Assembly (NCBI GenBank): GCA_016183145.1 | Contig: JACPFE010000287.1 | Span: 1-20,378 of the forward strand | Source of the DNA: Deltaproteobacteria bacterium | GTDB taxonomy: Bacteria > Desulfobacterota > Binatia > UBA9968 | Direction of reading: 5' to 3' | Length of the DNA: 20,378 nt | Part shown: piece after piece, positions 1 through 6,963 of the stretch | How positions within the stretch are numbered: position 1 is the stretch's first letter | How the letters are laid out: each line of letters begins with the position of its first letter | The notes under the pieces: generated by a model | Database searches by the model: none | Seen by the model: only the letters and a program-made list of their open reading frames with translations | Told to the model about the DNA's origin: nothing | Made by a program: the position numbers and the translations under genes

Positions 1-147
1 ACCGACGACGAAGTGCCGTTTTAGTCGCAGGCCGGCTAAGCGCTGCGACGTTATCCCGCCTAATGTATCTCTCGGGGATGGCTAAGAATCCCTCGCCCCT
101 TCGATCCTTCAGCAAGGCTCAGGACACGTTTCGGGCGAAGAGAAGGT

Positions 148-236
148 CCGTCATGCCCGCGAAAGCGGGCATCCAGTGGGGTGGCGGAGGGGCAATGCCA
201 CCAAACCTGGATTCCCGCTTTCGCGGGAAAGACGGA
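148..236. repeat. Long palindromic dispersed repeat
   Basis: Two arms of about 29 bases (about 148-177 and 206-236) are nearly perfect inverted copies. Each has the core CCCGCGAAAGCGGG or its slightly changed complement, followed by ATCCAG/CTGGAT. The centre has a smaller GGTGGC/GCCACC palindrome. Translated, this repeat gives peptides of the type MPAKAGIQ and FRGHDG, often mis-annotated as small proteins in many genomes. It is read here as a non-coding, MITE- or REP-like element. A second repeat-like stretch (about 84-140, with CCCTTCGATCCTTCAGCAAG) lies directly to its left, so 1-297 holds repeats and no gene. Confidence 0.8.
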
Positions 237-244
237 AGGGGGAA

Positions 245-261
245 GTCGACTTCCAGTCGAC
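245..261 (-). terminator. Hairpin downstream of the dehydrogenase, weak terminator candidate
   Basis: GTCGACT, a 3-base loop and AGTCGAC form a perfect 7-bp stem about 36 bases past the dehydrogenase stop codon. On the leftward transcript the stem is followed by a pyrimidine run that is mostly C (TTCCCCCTTCC) rather than a U-tract. A rho-independent terminator is therefore only possible; the stem may simply be the edge of the neighbouring repeat. Confidence 0.25.
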
Positions 262-297
262 ATTGTTAGAACCCCTTGCCTTCGAAGCGAGGGTTGT

Positions 298-1299
298 TTA
301 ATTGACTAAATTCCTCGGCTCGCCTCTCAGGAATGCCAAAATATTTTCTTCCACCTCTCGAAGCAGGCGTTCGCGCGCTTCGCGGGCGCTCCAGGCGGTG
401 TGCGGCGTGACGATCAGGTTGTCCAGCTCTTTGGCTGCGAGCACCATGGGATGATCTGCGGACGGGGGCTCTTTGGAGATGACATCCAGCGCCGCGCCTG
501 CGATTCGTTTATTGCGCAGCGCTTCGACCAGCGCAGTTTCATCGATCAGCGCGCCGCGGGCGGTGTTGATTAGAAACGCAGTGGGTTTCATGAGCGACAA
601 CGATTGCGGGTTGATTAGGTTTCTGGTTTCGGGTGTCAGGGGACAATGAAGAGTGATGACATCCGCTTCCCGTAGCACTTGTTCCAACGGAACCCGATCG
701 CGCGGTATCGGACTTTCGCTGCCCGGCCGAGCGGTTCGACCCAGCTCACCACGGGCGGAAATCAAGACTTCCATGCCGAAGCCGCGCGACATCTTCGCCA
801 CCGTTTGCCCGATATTGCCGTAGCCGACGATGCCGAGTTTCTTGCCGTTGAGCTCAATGGTGGGATAAGTCAAGAGTGAGAACACCGGACTTTTTTGCCA
901 TTCGCCCGCTTTGACCGCCTCGCCATATTTTCCCACTCGAGTCGCCAGCTCCAAGATCAGCGCCATGGTGAACTGCGCAACCGATTGCGCGGCATAGCCG
1001 GGGACGTTGCAGATTTTAATGCCGCGCTTCGCGGCTTGTTCGCGATCGATGATGTCCGTGCCGGTGGCCGCCACGGCGATGAGTTTTAGCTCTCTCGCTT
1101 CCGGAGCATTCAACACCGTGCCGTCAATAACGACCTTATTGGTGACGACGACGGAGTGACCGGCGATGCGCGCAATCGTCTCGTTGGAAGTCGTGACCTG
1201 ATGAACCGTGCAATCCCAACACTCGGTGAAACGCTTTAGCGAAACATCGCCATAGGTGGCGGCGTCGAGAAAGACGACGCGGGTTCGCTGATGGCTCAT
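298..1299 (-). CDS. D-2-hydroxyacid dehydrogenase, NAD-dependent (glycerate dehydrogenase-like)
   Basis: A cytosolic oxidoreductase expected to interconvert 2-hydroxy acids and 2-keto acids with NAD(P)H. The 333-residue product has the full family layout: a split substrate domain around a Rossmann domain with GYGNIG at residues 159-164, the catalytic Arg248 in NTARG, Glu277 in SKEPP and His300 in TPHTAW. The start at 1299 is preferred over the upstream ATG at 1344, because its ATG overlaps the mazG stop (ATGA). That arrangement implies translational coupling, and the longer form would run 48 bases into mazG. Family membership is secure. The exact substrate (glycerate, hydroxypyruvate, glyoxylate or another) cannot be read from the sequence. 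Confidence 0.92.
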   Translation of the reverse strand: MSHQRTRVVFLDAATYGDVSLKRFTECWDCTVHQVTTSNETIARIAGHSVVVTNKVVIDGTVLNAPEARELKLIAVAATGTDIIDREQAAKRGIKICNVPGYAAQSVAQFTMALILELATRVGKYGEAVKAGEWQKSPVFSLLTYPTIELNGKKLGIVGYGNIGQTVAKMSRGFGMEVLISARGELGRTARPGSESPIPRDRVPLEQVLREADVITLHCPLTPETRNLINPQSLSLMKPTAFLINTARGALIDETALVEALRNKRIAGAALDVISKEPPSADHPMVLAAKELDNLIVTPHTAWSAREARERLLREVEENILAFLRGEPRNLVN

Positions 1300-2111
1300 G
1301 GCGATGTTTTCTCCCGGGCTTCGATACTTTTCGCTTCCTCCCAAAGTTTATCCATCTCTTCGAGGGAGGATTGGTCGAGACTCTTTCCCGTTTCGTTGAG
1401 TTTGGTTTCGATATAGTGAAACCGGCGGGTGAACCGGTCGATGGTCCGGGCCAGCGTCTCTTCGGCTTCAAGATCCAGAAAGCGCGCGAGATTAACTAGA
1501 GAGAAAAGTAAATCACCCAATTCCTCGCCGGTTCTCGCCTTATCGCCTGACGCGGCGGCGTTCTTCAACTCCGCGATTTCTTCTTCCACTTTGCCCCAAA
1601 CCGGATCGATGGTCGGCCAGTCGAAGCCCAAGTGAGATGCTCGCCGCGTGATGCTTTGAGCGCGGGCCAGCGCCGGCATCCCCTTCGGCACGTTGCCGAG
1701 CGCCGATTTCGCTGCGCCGTCTGTTTTTTCACGCGCTTTGATTTCCAGCCGTTGCTTCAAAACCGCTTCGGTATCCTGCGGCAGCGGCTCGCCGGCGAAG
1801 ACATAGGGATGGCGGCGGACGATTTTTTCAGTGAGCTGGCTGATAACGTCTTGGAGCGTGAAGTTGCCTTGCTCCATGGCGATCTGGGAATGAAAAACGA
1901 CCTGGAGCAGGACATCACCGAGTTCGTCGCGGAGTCTCTGCGGGTCGCCATCGTCCAGGGCGTCGAGCAGCTCGTAGGCTTCTTCGAGTAAACAGGGCTT
2001 GAGAGAAAGATGTGTCTGCTCCTTGTCCCAGGGACAACCGTTTTCGCCCCTGAGCCGCGCCATGACATCCATCAGCTCGCCGATCTTCTGTTCGGTCTCT
2101 TTGCGGCTCAC
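1296..2111 (-). CDS. mazG: Nucleoside triphosphate pyrophosphohydrolase MazG
   Basis: Hydrolyses nucleoside triphosphates to monophosphates plus pyrophosphate, a housecleaning and stress-modulating activity in the cytosol. At 271 residues it is a normal two-domain MazG. The N-terminal domain has the GCPWDKEQTH signature near residues 25-34 and the metal-binding glutamates in LLEEAYELLDAL (41-52) followed by DELGDVLLQ (62-70). A second copy of the EE...ELGD pattern lies in the C-terminal half. The start is GTG (GTGAGCCGC), placed a few bases after a GGAGGA ribosome binding site. The next ATG upstream is in another frame. It is the first gene of a leftward pair with the hydroxyacid dehydrogenase. 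Confidence 0.95.
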   Translation of the reverse strand: MSRKETEQKIGELMDVMARLRGENGCPWDKEQTHLSLKPCLLEEAYELLDALDDGDPQRLRDELGDVLLQVVFHSQIAMEQGNFTLQDVISQLTEKIVRRHPYVFAGEPLPQDTEAVLKQRLEIKAREKTDGAAKSALGNVPKGMPALARAQSITRRASHLGFDWPTIDPVWGKVEEEIAELKNAAASGDKARTGEELGDLLFSLVNLARFLDLEAEETLARTIDRFTRRFHYIETKLNETGKSLDQSSLEEMDKLWEEAKSIEAREKTSP

Positions 2112-2132
2112 GATCCATCCTCCGCGCCTTCC

Positions 2133-2175
2133 GTACTACTATAATTGATATTTTGCGCAACTTGCGCAAATTTTC
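2133..2175. repeat. Copy 1 of a 44-base diverged direct repeat containing two TTGCGCAA palindromes
   Basis: This stretch just upstream of mazG and a second one at 2285-2328 align without gaps at 36 of 44 positions by my count. Both begin GTACTACTAT and end TTGCGCAAATTTTC. Copy 1 holds two neighbouring palindromes TTGCGCAA, whereas copy 2 keeps only one. Because copy 1 lies within the likely mazG promoter region, the palindromes could be an operator. No good -35/-10 pair could be fitted there. Confidence 0.5.
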
Positions 2176-2284
2176 TAGTGACTATGCTGATTGTCTCGAT
2201 CCAAAAGAGATCTCACCGCGGAGGCGCGGAGGGCGCGGAGTAAAGAGTTTTTGATTAGAAAATACTCCCAACTCTGCGAACTCT

Positions 2285-2328
2285 GTACTACTATCCATGA
2301 TAATTTCCGCGGCTTGCGCAAATTTTCC
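2285..2328. repeat. Copy 2 of the 44-base direct repeat
   Basis: Partner of the copy at 2133-2175. Between the two lies a segment rich in GCGGAGG and GGGCGCGGAG, of the class whose false translation gives LRALRASAVR-like peptides. The pair may mark an insertion with a duplicated flank, or simply two copies of a dispersed repeat. Confidence 0.45.
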
Positions 2329-2351
2329 GGGCGCCGAAACCCATCGGATTC

Positions 2352-2488
2352 GGATATTCCTCGCGCCAAGACGCAAAGTAACGGGTTAGGAACCGTCATC
2401 CCGAGCGAATGCGAGGGATCTAGGAAAGATTTCTCTCTTCGTTCGAAATGACAATGCTCTTCCTTTGCGTCTTTGCGGGAGATATTCC
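2352..2488. repeat. Nested palindromic repeats
   Basis: The outer arms are about 2352-2378 (GGATATTCC ... AGACGCAAAG) and 2463-2488 (CTTTGCGTCTTTGCGGG ... ATATTCC), which are inverted copies. Inside them, 2394-2453 is a different palindromic element running from CGTCATCCCGAGCGAATGCG to TTCGTTCGAAATGAC. The inner element matches the class also seen at 3901-3973 and 6773-6864. One repeat therefore seems to have landed within the loop of another. No gene is visible between mazG and rlmD. Confidence 0.6.
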
Positions 2489-2563
2489 GAATTTTGGTTG
2501 CGGCTATGCCGCGCTAGGTTGTTTGTGGTTAAATGATCCTATTCATTTGTCCGTACGCCACAG

Positions 2564-3853
2564 ATGACACAGACTAACGCGAAAAACGAGATCACGCTAG
2601 AGATCGACTCGCTGTCTTACGGACCCTACGGCGTCGGGCGTATCGACGGCAAGGCCGTGATGGTGCCGAAAACCGCGCCGGGCGACCGGGTTGCGGCGCG
2701 CATCGTCGCAGCGAAGCCCCGTTATGCCATCGGCGAAGTACTGCGCGTGATCGAGCCCTCGCCGCTGCGCCAAACGCCGCCATGCCCCTTCGTCAACGAA
2801 TGCGGCGGTTGTCCCTGGCAGCATATCCGATATGACGCGCAATTGAAGGCTAAACTGCAAAACGTCGAAAGCGCGCTCAGGCGCATCGGCAGGCTGGACG
2901 GCTTTGAACTGAGGCCGATCATCCCGTCACCCCAGGAATACCGCTATCGCAGGCGCATTCGGCTGCAATGCGACCGCGCCGGAAAGCTCGGCTATTTCCG
3001 GCCGGCGAGCCATGAGGTGATCGAGATCGACGATTGTCTCATCGCCGACGGCAAACTAACCGGCTTCATCGCGCCGTTGCGGCGCTGGGTTCGCGAGCTT
3101 GATACGCCTCTAGAATTCGTCGAGATCGTCACCGGCGACGAGGCCGGTCAAATCGTCATCGTCGGAAAAACCGGCGGAGATTTTGTTCCAAGAGATGAAG
3201 GTGCTTGCGAGAGTATAGTCGACAAAGCCGGCGGCATCGGCGGTCTCGTTCTTTATGGCCCGAATTGGCGCAAAACTTGGGGCGAGGCGGCCATTTCGGT
3301 TATCGCCGAACATGGCGTCTCGATGAAAGTCGACGCCGACGTCTTCACGCAGGTGAATGCGGAAGGGAACCGAACAATTCTCAATGAGCTGCTTGCCGCC
3401 GGCGCTTTCCAGGGTCAGGATCGCGTCCTGGAACTCTACTGCGGCGCGGGAAACTTTACGCTGTCGCTCGCCAGGCGGGTCGCGGAAGTCGTCGCCGTCG
3501 AAGGCTCCCGGCTGTCGATTCAAAGCGGCAAACTCAGCGCCCAGCGCAACGGCATTGAAAACATCCGCTGGATTTGTTCCGCTGTGCCGGCCGCACTATC
3601 CCGCCTGAAACAGCGCCGGGAAATATTTGCCCAGCTCGTTCTCGACCCGCCCCGCGCCGGCGCCAAGGGTCTTGAAGCCGAGCTGGCCTCGTTCGGCGCG
3701 GAGAAACTTCTTTACGTGTCCTGCGACCCGGCGACTCTGGCGCGCGACCTCGGAGCGCTCGGCAACCACGGTTACAAACTCCGCATGGTCCAGCCCATCG
3801 ATCTTTTTCCGCACAGCTTTCACGTCGAATCGCTGGCGTTGATGACGCGCTAG
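2564..3853 (+). CDS. rlmD: 23S rRNA (uracil-C5)-methyltransferase RlmD (TrmA/RumA family)
   Basis: Uses S-adenosylmethionine to methylate carbon 5 of a uridine in 23S rRNA. The 429-residue protein has an N-terminal TRAM-like RNA-binding domain (about 8-63) and four cysteines for a 4Fe-4S cluster (Cys74, Cys80, Cys83 in CPFVNECGGCPWQ, and Cys158). The SAM site is VLELYCGAGNF near 288-298, followed by LDPPRAG (360-366) and the catalytic Cys387 in YVSCDPATLARDL. The likely general base is Glu422 in SFHVESLALM. The cysteine spacing favours RlmD over cluster-free TrmA, although an RlmC- or RlmCD-type site choice cannot be excluded. No strong ribosome binding site precedes the ATG. Confidence 0.93.
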   Translation: MTQTNAKNEITLEIDSLSYGPYGVGRIDGKAVMVPKTAPGDRVAARIVAAKPRYAIGEVLRVIEPSPLRQTPPCPFVNECGGCPWQHIRYDAQLKAKLQNVESALRRIGRLDGFELRPIIPSPQEYRYRRRIRLQCDRAGKLGYFRPASHEVIEIDDCLIADGKLTGFIAPLRRWVRELDTPLEFVEIVTGDEAGQIVIVGKTGGDFVPRDEGACESIVDKAGGIGGLVLYGPNWRKTWGEAAISVIAEHGVSMKVDADVFTQVNAEGNRTILNELLAAGAFQGQDRVLELYCGAGNFTLSLARRVAEVVAVEGSRLSIQSGKLSAQRNGIENIRWICSAVPAALSRLKQRREIFAQLVLDPPRAGAKGLEAELASFGAEKLLYVSCDPATLARDLGALGNHGYKLRMVQPIDLFPHSFHVESLALMTR

Positions 3854-3900
3854 TGATCCTTTCGGGAATGGCGGAGACCGTTTCCTTTCACGCGAGTACG

Positions 3901-3973
3901 GTGTCATTTCGAGGCGAAGCCGAGAAATCCTTTGATCAGCGGACAAGACCCTTCGCTCACGCTCAGGGTGACT
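3901..3973. repeat. Dispersed repeat of the GTCATTTCGAG...AGGGTGAC class
   Basis: Begins GTGTCATTTCGAGGCGAAGC and ends CTCACGCTCAGGGTGAC. It shares its ends with the elements at 2394-2453 and 6773-6864. It lies between rlmD and the solute-binding protein gene; the 250-base gap holds no convincing gene. Confidence 0.5.
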
Positions 3974-4030
3974 CACAAATCTTGGCTGGGGGGCGGGAGG
4001 TTATCGTCGGCTTCCAGCTACGGGGGAAAG

Positions 4031-4051
4031 CTCCCAGCGTGAAGCTGGGAG
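4031..4051. repeat. 8-bp hairpin before the NMT1-type SBP gene
   Basis: CTCCCAGC, a GTGAA loop and GCTGGGAG form a perfect 8-bp stem about 50 bases upstream of the next start codon. No T-run follows, so it is not a classical terminator for rlmD. It may be a repeat remnant or a leader hairpin. Confidence 0.35.
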
Positions 4052-4103
4052 TGAGTCAGTTGCGCGATCGAGCCCCATATGGTACGGGCCAATAATCATT
4101 ACG

Positions 4104-5063
4104 ATGCGCGCGAAAGTCTATCCCACGACCCTTTTATTTCTGTTGATGGTATTCGCCGGGCCGCTGTCGGCCCAGCCCAAAAAAGTGCGCTTTTCCGTAA
4201 GCGCCATTTCCATCGCCGAGGTTCCATTCAAAATCGCCCAGGTCAAGGGTTTTTACCGCGACGAAGGGCTCGACGCGGAGTTCATCGTCATTCGCGGCGC
4301 GGTAGGCATGCAGGCTCTACTGGGCGGCTCGGTGGATTTTACTTCGGCATCCGGGTCCACCATCGCCGCCGCCGTGCGCGGCCTTCCCGTGAAGCTCGTT
4401 TTCATCGCTTCGGCCAAGCCGCAATTCGATCTCATCGCCCAACGGGAGATCCGCTCGGTCCAGGACCTCAAGGGCAAGGCCGTCGGCATCTCTTCGCGCG
4501 GCGGCGCCGTCGATCTGCTCACACAGTTAATCGTCCAGAAACATGGTCTCGTGCCCAACAAAGACGTGATCAGCCTGGTCGTGGGCGGCCAGGAGGACAC
4601 TGTCTTGGCACTGAGAACCGGCCGCATCGCCGCCGCGCTGCTCACCCCGCCACGGCCTCTGATTCTGCAGCGCGAGGGTTTTAACCGGCTCGCCTATTCC
4701 GGCGATTACCTGCCGACCTATGCGAGCGGAGGCATCGGCGTGACCGATGAAAAAATAAAAACCAGCCCGAACGACGTGCTCGCATTCGTCAAAGGCAGCG
4801 TGCGCGGCCTCCAGATCGCCCGTCAGAATCGGGCTGACGCGATGAAGATACTCTCGGATTATTTCAGCATCAAAGATCAGGCCCTCAGCGAGACGTTCTT
4901 CGACCTTTATTTGAGTCGCCTTCCCGTCAATGGCTCCGCCGACGACGCCTGGATGAAGGGCGCCATCGACTTCACGCAGAAAAGCCTGGGCGAGATCGGC
5001 AAGGAACTCCCGCCGAGCAAAGTTTTTGATTTTAGCTTCGTGAACAAGGCGGCGCGTCAGTGA
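4104..5063 (+). CDS. ABC transporter substrate-binding protein, NMT1/SsuA (NitT/TauT) family
   Basis: A periplasmic receptor that would hand a small organic solute to an ABC importer. The 319-residue product starts with a signal peptide (basic start, hydrophobic stretch 9-20, cleavage probably after the Ala of LSAQ near 23). Family-typical elements follow: the region around PFKIAQVKGFYRDEGLDAEF (41-60), then MQALLGGSVDFTSASG near 69-84, and the DLKGKAVGIS strand near 121-130. No ATPase or permease gene is adjacent, so it is an orphan receptor. The ligand is unknown: this family covers pyrimidine precursors, sulfonates, nitrate and phthalate-like acids. The start codon has no clear Shine-Dalgarno. 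Confidence 0.88.
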   Translation: MRAKVYPTTLLFLLMVFAGPLSAQPKKVRFSVSAISIAEVPFKIAQVKGFYRDEGLDAEFIVIRGAVGMQALLGGSVDFTSASGSTIAAAVRGLPVKLVFIASAKPQFDLIAQREIRSVQDLKGKAVGISSRGGAVDLLTQLIVQKHGLVPNKDVISLVVGGQEDTVLALRTGRIAAALLTPPRPLILQREGFNRLAYSGDYLPTYASGGIGVTDEKIKTSPNDVLAFVKGSVRGLQIARQNRADAMKILSDYFSIKDQALSETFFDLYLSRLPVNGSADDAWMKGAIDFTQKSLGEIGKELPPSKVFDFSFVNKAARQ

Positions 5064-5107
5064 AGTTGAGTCGAGTCTTTGCACTATAGTAATGGCCATC
5101 AGTCTTT

Positions 5108-5206
5108 TCTTATCCTCGCCCTCCAGAGGAGGGAGAGGACAAAGGTGAGGGTGGGCTAGAGAGAGTCACGACCCTCATCCCTGCCCATCGGAATGGGCGA
5201 GGGAGT
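5108..5206. repeat. Dispersed repeat with two hairpins
   Basis: Contains CTCGCCCTCC-AGA-GGAGGGAGAG (5115-5137, one mismatch in a 10-bp stem) and GCCCAT-CGGA-ATGGGC (5183-5198), with GTGAGGGT and ACCCTCAT between them as a further inverted pair. The composition is that of common intergenic repeats. It begins about 45 bases after the SBP stop and has no T-tract. Confidence 0.5.
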
Positions 5207-5319
5207 CATGAGATCGAACGGACTCGGCCGACCGGTGAATGGAAGAGAGGCTTCAAAGCGCCCACCCGTGGCGATTGAACATCCGCGGCGTCAAGCAGGA
5301 GCAATTGGATTAACTTAAC

Positions 5320-5466
5320 GCGCCGGAGAAATTGCGCTATGCGTTGGGCGAAAACATCCCGTTCGAATTGCTCGCCGCGCGCCCCGACGGCCACGTGGCG
5401 TGGCGCGGTGAATCGCTTCCGGGCAACGCGGCGGAAGTCATTGATCGGGTTCGCGGCGCCTGTTAA
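5320..5466 (+). pseudogene. C-terminal remnant of an FAD-dependent aromatic hydroxylase-like protein
   Basis: In one frame this stretch reads NAPEKLRYALGENI..., then ARPDGHVAWRG, then AAEVIDRVRGAC and a stop at 5464-5466. The RPDGHVAWRG block and the final IDRVRGA are typical of the thioredoxin-like C-terminal tail of pentachlorophenol-monooxygenase-type flavoproteins. An in-frame TAA at 5311-5313 cuts it off, and no Rossmann or FAD motif lies upstream, so only the last 50 or so codons survive. The preceding bases (5251-5310) read SAHPWRLNIRGVKQEQLD in the same frame and are of uncertain origin. It is inferred to be a decayed gene. Confidence 0.55.
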
Positions 5467-5507
5467 GAAGTCACCGACTCACGGAGCCTATCGGAGAGGA
5501 AAATAGT

Positions 5508-6305
5508 ATGAACCTTCAGCTTCAAGATAAAAAAGCAATCGTCACCGGCGGCAGCCGGGGCATTGGCAAAGCGATAGCGCGGCAGTTAGCGCGTGAAGGC
5601 TGTGACGTGGCCATCTGTGCCCGCAATGAAGGAGCGCTGCGCGAGTCGGCTGAAGAGCTTGCCGGTGAGACGGGCCGAAAGATCGTTCCGATCCTCTGCG
5701 ACACGATGAATGCTGAAGCGATCAAGGCATTCGTGCGCCGCGCCGCCGGCGAGCTTGGCGGCATCCATATTGTCATCAATAGCGCCGCGCGGGTCAGCGG
5801 TACGCCGGGCACGATTGAAACCGTCAACGACATTGACGTGCTGCGCGACTTCGAGGAAAAAGTCGTCGGCTACCTGCGCTGTGCCCAAGCGGCGCTTCCT
5901 TATTTGAAACAAGCGGGCTGGGGCCGGATCATCAACATCAGCGGCGGCGCCGGAAGAACCCCGGGAATCCAGGTGAGCGCTGGCATCCGCAACATCGGCA
6001 CCGTGAACTTGACCAAGTCCATGGCCAACCTTCTCGGGCCATTCGGGATCAACGTCAATGCGGTATATCCAGGCTTCACGCTGACCGAGGCCAGAGCGGC
6101 AGACTTCACGAAAGAGTCTGAGCGTACAGGCAAGACGGTTGAAGAGTTGATGAAGCAAGCGGCGGAGGTTACCACCATCAAGCGTCTGGTCGCGGCCGAG
6201 GACATCGCAAATTTGGTCGCCTTCCTGTGTTCGCCTCTCGCCGCAGGCATCAACGGCGAGGCGATCGCCATAAACGGCGGCGCAAGCGCAGACGTTCACT
6301 ACTGA
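5508..6305 (+). CDS. SDR family oxidoreductase, divergent: catalytic Tyr/Lys replaced
   Basis: A classical-size (265 residues) short-chain dehydrogenase/reductase with an intact NAD(P) site, TGGSRGIG at residues 13-20, the NNAG-like block as NSAA at 91-94, and Ser145 in IINISGG. The C-terminal INGEAIAINGG is also typical. Where the family has YxxxK before NLTKSMA, this protein reads SAGIRNIGTVNLTK, so Ala158 stands at the Tyr position and Asn162 at the Lys position. The fold is clearly SDR, but standard dehydrogenase chemistry is doubtful. I recall other divergent SDRs with a similar RN pattern, so this may be a subfamily rather than damage. A GAGAGGA ribosome binding site precedes the ATG. 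Confidence 0.88.
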   Translation: MNLQLQDKKAIVTGGSRGIGKAIARQLAREGCDVAICARNEGALRESAEELAGETGRKIVPILCDTMNAEAIKAFVRRAAGELGGIHIVINSAARVSGTPGTIETVNDIDVLRDFEEKVVGYLRCAQAALPYLKQAGWGRIINISGGAGRTPGIQVSAGIRNIGTVNLTKSMANLLGPFGINVNAVYPGFTLTEARAADFTKESERTGKTVEELMKQAAEVTTIKRLVAAEDIANLVAFLCSPLAAGINGEAIAINGGASADVHY

Positions 6306-6362
6306 GGATCGGGATTCGATGACAACACAGCTCAGGTCGCGACGGCGCCACCAAAGTTTCCC

Positions 6363-6770
6363 GCCACCAAAGTTTCCTTTCCATTCACGCCGATCAGCGC
6401 GGCGAGCCTGCCGTGGTGGATTGCCAAAGAGGCCCGTTACCCTCCTTCGCAGAAGGCCACGGGCGTAAGCCCGTGGATGAATGCGAGGCGGGTACCCTCC
6501 GTAGCCTTGGCGAAAGAGGGTGCGCTTCGGCCTTCGCCGTCCGAAGTCGGCTACGGCCGACGAAGGTCGGAGGGTTCCGCCCGACGAAGCGTGTGGAGAG
6601 GTGCCACGGCCGTAAGGTCGTGGGGCTCCACTATGAAAAGTACGGTATGGACGTCGATATGATTTACGTCGGCGCCTCGCCGGTGATCATTCAAGCGATG
6701 CTCGGCGGACAGGCGGGCGTGGGAGCCGGTGGCGGACCGCCGTTGGTGACCAACGTCCTTCGCGCATCGC
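6363..6770 (+). pseudogene. Broken NMT1/SsuA-type substrate-binding protein gene split by repeats
   Basis: Two pieces of one receptor are visible. Piece one (6363-6440) reads ATKVSFPFTPISAASLPWW followed by IAKEARY. Piece two (about 6632-6766, shifted frame) reads YEKYGMDVDMIYVGASPVII, then QAMLGGQAGVGAGGGPPLV. Joined, they give the usual family run from the first strand to the helix carrying the GG motif. About 190 bases of repeat separate the pieces, and another repeat cuts off the remainder. A short tandem duplication (GCCACCAAAGTTTCC twice, 6347-6377) lies at the left end, and no signal peptide or C-terminal lobe is present. A 184-codon open frame through here is accidental. Confidence 0.7.
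6441..6628. repeat. Palindromic repeat cluster inserted in the SBP remnant
   Basis: Contains GCCACGGGCGTAAGCCCGTGG near the left end and a related CCACGGCCGTAAGGTCGTGG near the right end, with CCTCCG/CGGAGG and CGGCTACGGCCG palindromes between. The two hairpin units look like copies of one element. The stretch sits between the two halves of the broken receptor gene. Confidence 0.6.
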
Positions 6771-6772
6771 CC

Positions 6773-6864
6773 AAGATTTCTCCCTCTGGTCGAAATGACA
6801 ATTGCGCCAGCTGTCATCTCGAACCCTTCGGCCGGACTCAGGGTAAACTCCGTGAGAGATCTTT
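6773..6864. repeat. Inverted repeat of the GTCATCTCGAA...GAGAGATCTTT class
   Basis: The left end AAGATTTCTCCCTCTGGTCG...AAATGACA and the right end TGTCATCTCGAA...GTGAGAGATCTTT are roughly inverted copies of each other. The element truncates the SBP remnant on its right side. The bases 6865-6950 after it show nothing recognisable. Confidence 0.5.
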
Positions 6865-6963
6865 CCCCGTCCGAATCATCGGCACGGGCGCCGCTCAAAT
6901 CGACACCCGCTCTACCCTTTGTTATTCGCATTACTACGCCAGGAATTTCGTGAGGAGCAAATC

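Noticed and set aside
60..269. Overlapping small frames on both strands with MPAKAGIQ and FRGHDG peptides
   Set aside because: They are translations of a palindromic repeat, a well-known source of false small proteins.
2175..2451. Frames of 64-86 codons on both strands in the mazG-rlmD spacer
   Set aside because: They cover dispersed repeats (LRALRASAVR-like translation) and have no family motif.
4031..4051. Rho-independent terminator of rlmD
   Set aside because: The stem lies about 180 bases past the stop codon and has no T-run.
4079..4684. 201-codon rightward frame overlapping the NMT1-type receptor gene
   Set aside because: An Arg- and Gly-rich translation in another frame of a gene with clear motifs; a shadow.
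148..6864. CRISPR array from the many repeats on the left side
   Set aside because: The repeats are scattered palindromes of several types without regular spacing or equal-sized spacers, and no cas genes are present.
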